Shown here one piece after another: positions 62,135-64,000 of a stretch of 64,000 bases of DNA. This stretch comes from Bradyrhizobium betae (GTDB lineage: Bacteria; Pseudomonadota; Alphaproteobacteria; Rhizobiales; Xanthobacteraceae): assembly GCF_004123905.1 (NCBI RefSeq), contig NZ_MZXW01000019.1:1-64000 (forward strand). The letters run 5' to 3'. The translations under genes and the position numbers were made by a program. The first letter of the stretch is position 1. Each line of letters begins with the position of its first letter. The notes beneath the pieces were generated by a model that worked only from the letters and a program-made list of their open reading frames with translations, ran no database searches and was not told the origin of the DNA.

Positions 62135-63553
62135 TTACGACCTTTGATAGTCGTCTTCAATCCGGATGATGTCGTCTTCCCCGAGATAGCTTCCAGTCTG
62201 GACCTCGATCAGCTCCAGCATGATTTTACCGGGGTTCTCCATCCGGTGCACCGCGCCCATCGGGATGTAGATGGACTCGTTCTCGTGCACTGTCTTCACG
62301 GTCTCGTTGACGGTGACGCGAGCCGCACCGCGGACCACGATCCAGTGCTCGGCACGATGATGGTGCTTCTGCAGCGACAGCCGCCCGCCCGGCTTCACCA
62401 CAATGCGCTTGACCTGGTGGCGCTCGCCATTGTCGACGGACTGGTAGCTGCCCCAGGGCCGATGCACCCTAAGATGCTCCTCGGTGACCTTCGGCGCGAC
62501 CGTCTTCAGCTTCGTCACCAGCCGCTTCAGGCCGTTGGCATCCTTCTGGCGCGAGACCAGCACCGCATCTGCGGTCGCGACCACGACGAGATCGTCGACA
62601 CCTTCGAGCGCGACCAGCGCGGAATCGGTGGTGACGTTACAGTTGCGCGAGTCTTCGAACACCGCGGTGCCGTGCGACGCATTGCCTTGCGCGTCCTTGT
62701 CGGACAATTCCCACACCGCGTGCCAGGAGCCGACATCGGACCAGCCGCACGACACCGGCACGACCGCGGCGCGCGAGGTCTTCTCCATCACGGCATAGTC
62801 GATCGAGATCGCCTTCGCCGCGCCGAACGCCTCCGGCTCCAGCGTCACGAAGCCGAGATCGCGGCCGGCGTTGGTGACGGCACTGGAGACCGTCTCCACG
62901 CTCGCCGCATCGACCTTGCGGTATTCGTCGAGCAGGACGCTGGCCGGGAACATGAAGTTGCCGCTGTTCCAGAGATAGCCGGAGCTGACATAGTCGGCGG
63001 CCTTCACGGCGTCCGGCTTCTCGACGAAGCGCGCGACCGCGTGCACCTCGCCGGAGATCACTTCACCAGGGCTGATATAGCCGTATTCGGTCGCCGGCCG
63101 CTCCGGCTTGACGCCGAAGGTGACGATGCGCCCGGCGCTCGCGGCGGTAAGGCCTTCGCGGCAGGCCGCGACGAAGGCGGCGTTGTCCTGCACGACGTGG
63201 TCGGCGGCGAGCGCGAGCACGATTGCATCACTCGCGCGGTTCTGCGCGAACACCGCGCCCGCGGCGATCGCGGGGCCGGAGTCACGCCGCATCGGCTCGA
63301 GGATCACGTCGGCCTCGATGCCGATCTCGGCGAGCTGCTCCAGCACCATGAAGCGGTAGGACGCGTTGGTGATGACAACAGGACGATCGAACAGCGTGCT
63401 GTCTGAGACGCGCAGCAGCGTGTCCTGGAAGGTCGAGCGCGGGCCGAACAGCGGCAAAAATTGCTTGGGGCGCACCTCGCGCGAAGCCGGCCACAGCCGC
63501 GTACCGGCGCCGCCGCACATGATCAGGGGGATAATGCGTTTGTCCATCGTCAT
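62135..63553 (-). CDS. manC: Mannose-1-phosphate guanylyltransferase / mannose-6-phosphate isomerase
   Basis: A 472-residue bifunctional type II enzyme. The N-terminal nucleotidyltransferase (about 1-290) has PLIMCGGAGTRLWPASREVR and FVEKPD. The C-terminal cupin isomerase (about 340-465) has RPWGSYQSVD, HHHRAEHWIVVRGAARVTVN and ENESIYIPMGAVHRMENPGK. It makes GDP-mannose from mannose-6-phosphate for exopolysaccharide or LPS. AAGG lies 6 bases before the ATG at 63553, and the gene begins 1 bp after the upstream epimerase stop, indicating one operon. Confidence 0.93.
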   Translation of the reverse strand: MTMDKRIIPLIMCGGAGTRLWPASREVRPKQFLPLFGPRSTFQDTLLRVSDSTLFDRPVVITNASYRFMVLEQLAEIGIEADVILEPMRRDSGPAIAAGAVFAQNRASDAIVLALAADHVVQDNAAFVAACREGLTAASAGRIVTFGVKPERPATEYGYISPGEVISGEVHAVARFVEKPDAVKAADYVSSGYLWNSGNFMFPASVLLDEYRKVDAASVETVSSAVTNAGRDLGFVTLEPEAFGAAKAISIDYAVMEKTSRAAVVPVSCGWSDVGSWHAVWELSDKDAQGNASHGTAVFEDSRNCNVTTDSALVALEGVDDLVVVATADAVLVSRQKDANGLKRLVTKLKTVAPKVTEEHLRVHRPWGSYQSVDNGERHQVKRIVVKPGGRLSLQKHHHRAEHWIVVRGAARVTVNETVKTVHENESIYIPMGAVHRMENPGKIMLELIEVQTGSYLGEDDIIRIEDDYQRS

Positions 63554-63554
63554 T

Positions 63555-64000
63555 TCAAACCTTGAAGTAGTCCCGATACCAGGTGACAAAATTACGAACC
63601 CCGTGCGCAATCGGCGTTGACGGTGCAAAGCCGGTGTCGCGCATCAGATCCTCGACATCCGCGAACGTTTCCAAAACGTCTCCCGGCTGCATCGGCAGCA
63701 ATTCTTTGATTGCCGTCCGACCCAGCTCCTGCTCCAGAAGTCCGACGACATGCATCAGCTCTTCCGGGTGGTGATTGCCGACATTGTAGACCTTAGACGG
63801 CGCATTTGCGGCAGCCGGGTCATCCGCGGGCACAAGATCAATGAGCTTGGATACTACACGGGTGACGTCGTCAATATGGGTGAAGTCGCGGCGCATTTTG
63901 CCATGGTTAAAGAGCCGGATCGGCTTTCCCGCCATGATGGCGTTCACAAACAGAAACAGGGCCATATCGGGTCGTCCCCACGGCCCGTAAATGGTGAAGA
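63555..64000 (-). CDS. NAD-dependent sugar-nucleotide epimerase, UDP-glucuronate 4-epimerase-like (partial)
   Basis: Only the C-terminal 147 codons lie in the window; the gene continues past the right edge. The visible part begins FTIYGPWGRPDMALFLFV, the signature of UDP-glucuronate 4-epimerases (the catalytic Y-x3-K lies outside), and includes RRDFTHIDDVTRVVSKLID and KVYNVGNHHPEELM. It converts UDP-GlcA to UDP-GalA by family analogy. Its stop is 1 bp from the manC start. Confidence 0.87.
   Translation of the reverse strand, partial: FTIYGPWGRPDMALFLFVNAIMAGKPIRLFNHGKMRRDFTHIDDVTRVVSKLIDLVPADDPAAANAPSKVYNVGNHHPEELMHVVGLLEQELGRTAIKELLPMQPGDVLETFADVEDLMRDTGFAPSTPIAHGVRNFVTWYRDYFKV

Overview
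The window looks like chromosomal DNA of a Bradyrhizobium-type alphaproteobacterium (Nitrobacteraceae, Hyphomicrobiales). This rests on the GC-rich, strongly GC3-biased codon use, the gene families present, and many short dispersed inverted repeats of the kind seen in Bradyrhizobium intergenic DNA. Species was not determined. No rRNA, tRNA, CRISPR array, intact insertion sequence or prophage was seen. The only trace of a mobile element is a possible transposase tail at the left edge.

Layout. 0.4-8.4 kb: a complete D-glucarate/D-galactarate catabolic island (permease GudP, LysR regulator, KdgD, GudD, semialdehyde dehydrogenase, GarD) leading both aldarates to 2-oxoglutarate. 8.5-16.4 kb: a GYD protein, an exported protein plus MipA/OmpV outer-membrane protein divergent from an OmpR-type two-component system, and several exported or membrane proteins of unknown function. 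16.5-19 kb: ferredoxin reductase, thioesterase, [2Fe-2S] ferredoxin and an Hpt protein. 19.4-25.1 kb: a giant 1904-residue membrane-anchored repeat protein resembling the growth-pole ring (GPR/RgsE) proteins of polar-growing rhizobia, preceded by a perfect CtrA-type box. 25.5-28.3 kb: an MlaEFD-type lipid ABC transporter, followed by an enolase-superfamily epimerase and an MFS carrier.

30.7-40.3 kb: an acidic protein of unknown function, a fucU-kinase operon divergent from a secreted caspase-like protein with two CRP/FNR-like palindromes between them, a PLP dehydratase, a glycosyltransferase/LpxH-like pair, and thiD. 40.6-42.5 kb: a hybrid histidine kinase whose N-terminus aligns without gaps to the plant ETR1 ethylene-binding domain and keeps the Cu(I) ligands. 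42.7-46.7 kb: an Lrp-type ligand-domain protein, then a PqqD-like / HprK-like / GT2 / nucleotidyltransferase group that resembles the accessory half of a RiPP cluster.

46.9-58 kb: cytochromes, a CHRD protein, a methyltransferase, a Cys/Met-metabolism PLP enzyme, an orphan molybdenum hydroxylase large subunit, a DUF1127 protein, a REC-HWE kinase and several small exported or membrane proteins, including a pair of overlapping small genes. 58-64 kb: murJ, then a leftward polysaccharide operon (sugar-nucleotide epimerase cut by the right edge, manC, WbpB-like dehydrogenase, WbpE-like aminotransferase).

The most interesting items are the ethylene-receptor-like kinase, the giant polar-growth candidate with its CtrA site, the PqqD/HprK/NTase group, and two well-formed operator arrays (OmpR-type 11-bp direct repeats at 10.8-10.9 kb; twin GTGAT-N4-ATCAC palindromes at 34.16-34.20 kb). 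All functional calls come from reading the sequence and recalled family knowledge; no database search was run.
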